A stretch of 64,000 nt of DNA from Flavobacterium croceum DSM 17960. Lineage in GTDB: Bacteria; Bacteroidota; Bacteroidia; Flavobacteriales; Flavobacteriaceae. Location: assembly GCF_002917885.1 (NCBI RefSeq), contig NZ_PQNY01000013.1, forward strand, positions 22,485 to 86,484. Reading direction: 5' to 3'. The notes under the pieces were generated by a model. That model was not told the DNA's origin. It searched no databases and saw nothing but the letters and a program-made list of their open reading frames with translations. The translations under genes were made by a program, and so were the position numbers. Positions within the stretch are counted from its first letter, which is position 1. Every line of letters begins with the position of its first letter. Positions 63,828 through 64,000 of this stretch are shown piece after piece.

Positions 63828-64000
63828 TGTCCCGTCTTAAAATAGCGATACACAAAAAGTATCCTTATGGAAAATCAAGAAGCAAGTCGCTACGTAAAGC
63901 GCACTCAAAAAGACTATACGATGTCTTTTAAACTACAAGTTGTTCAAGAAATAGAGCAAGGTAGCGTTTCAACTTATGAAGTTTGTCGTAAGTATGGCAT
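63828..64000 (+). mobile_element. Left end of an IS3-like insertion sequence (continues outside window)
   Basis: The element appears to begin with TGTCCCGTCTTAAAATAGCG, which fits a terminal inverted repeat of Bacteroidota IS3-like elements, 39 bp before the transposase start. The right end and the target duplication are outside the window, so the exact boundary is provisional. Confidence 0.65.
63867..64000 (+). CDS. IS3-family transposase OrfA (3' end outside window)
   Basis: The first 44 codons are visible: MENQEASRYVKRTQKDY, then TMSFKLQVVQEIEQGSVSTY and EVCRKYGI. This is the N-terminal HTH of IS3-type OrfA (helix FKLQVVQEIEQG, recognition region VSTYEVCRKYGI). An OrfB integrase should follow beyond the edge. 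The gene sits 39 bp inside the presumed left inverted repeat. Confidence 0.85.
   Translation, partial: MENQEASRYVKRTQKDYTMSFKLQVVQEIEQGSVSTYEVCRKYG

Overview
The window is a stretch of chromosome from a low-GC (roughly one third G+C) member of the Bacteroidota, most likely a flavobacterium-like organism. The support is: type IX secretion sorting domains on two surface proteins, promoters of the TTG-N17-20-TAnnTTTG type instead of sigma-70 hexamers, starts without Shine-Dalgarno sequences, lipoproteins with Bacteroidota-style signals, a fused ResB/CcsA cytochrome c assembly protein, and many families largely restricted to the phylum (DUF3667, DUF6132, DUF6495). I cannot name a genus.

Layout. 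1-3431: end of an extradiol dioxygenase gene, an M28 peptidase lipoprotein, a DUF3667 membrane protein and a DUF1801 protein. 3434-8686: a Crp/Fnr-type regulator, a TauE-type exporter, two persulfide dioxygenase-rhodanese fusions, a thioredoxin and two tiny Cys-containing membrane proteins, together a sulfide/persulfide/sulfite module. 8741-15464: a TetR-controlled TolC-HlyD-ABC-ABC-permease-permease exporter resembling E. coli cecR-ybhGFSR, with a structured leader carrying a short ORF in front of hlyD. 15532-24203: small secreted proteins, a kelch-like T9SS protein, a TolC-adaptor-RND efflux operon, a PII-like protein and a DUF2892 protein. 24236-29442 (minus): a sodium:solute symporter with a 34-residue membrane peptide encoded just upstream, then the operon DUF2520-kdsC-like-ubiA-maf-mscS. 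29603-42873: housekeeping genes (cytochrome c assembly, pyrR-pyrB, RNase Z, priA, LytTR regulator, rpsF-rpsR-rplI, ligA). 42962-45348: a HincII-type restriction-modification pair. 45635-45931: tRNA-Arg, -Pro and -Ser on the minus strand, then thiolase, NlpC/P60 and assorted metabolic genes, a tandem pair of stand-alone PAS proteins, photolyase, a 1100-residue type B T9SS protein, threonine synthase and an outer-membrane beta-barrel protein. The window ends inside an IS3-like insertion sequence.

The most striking non-gene signal is a 5-4-5 inverted repeat, best form GTAAC-N4-GTTAC, which recurs in front of five transcription units (tauE-like, both MBL-rhodanese genes, the 15842 gene, and the tolC-adaptor-RND operon). 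In each case it is centred exactly 29.5 bp upstream of the first base of a TAnnTTTG-type -7 element. This is the geometry of a class II Crp/Fnr activator site and points to the regulator at 3434-4075. I infer a local regulon that links sulfur-species detoxification, a surface kelch protein and RND efflux. A second notable signal is the leader at 10569-10640, where a 21-codon ORF overlies an RNA segment that can fold in two mutually exclusive ways. No CRISPR array, rRNA or prophage is visible.
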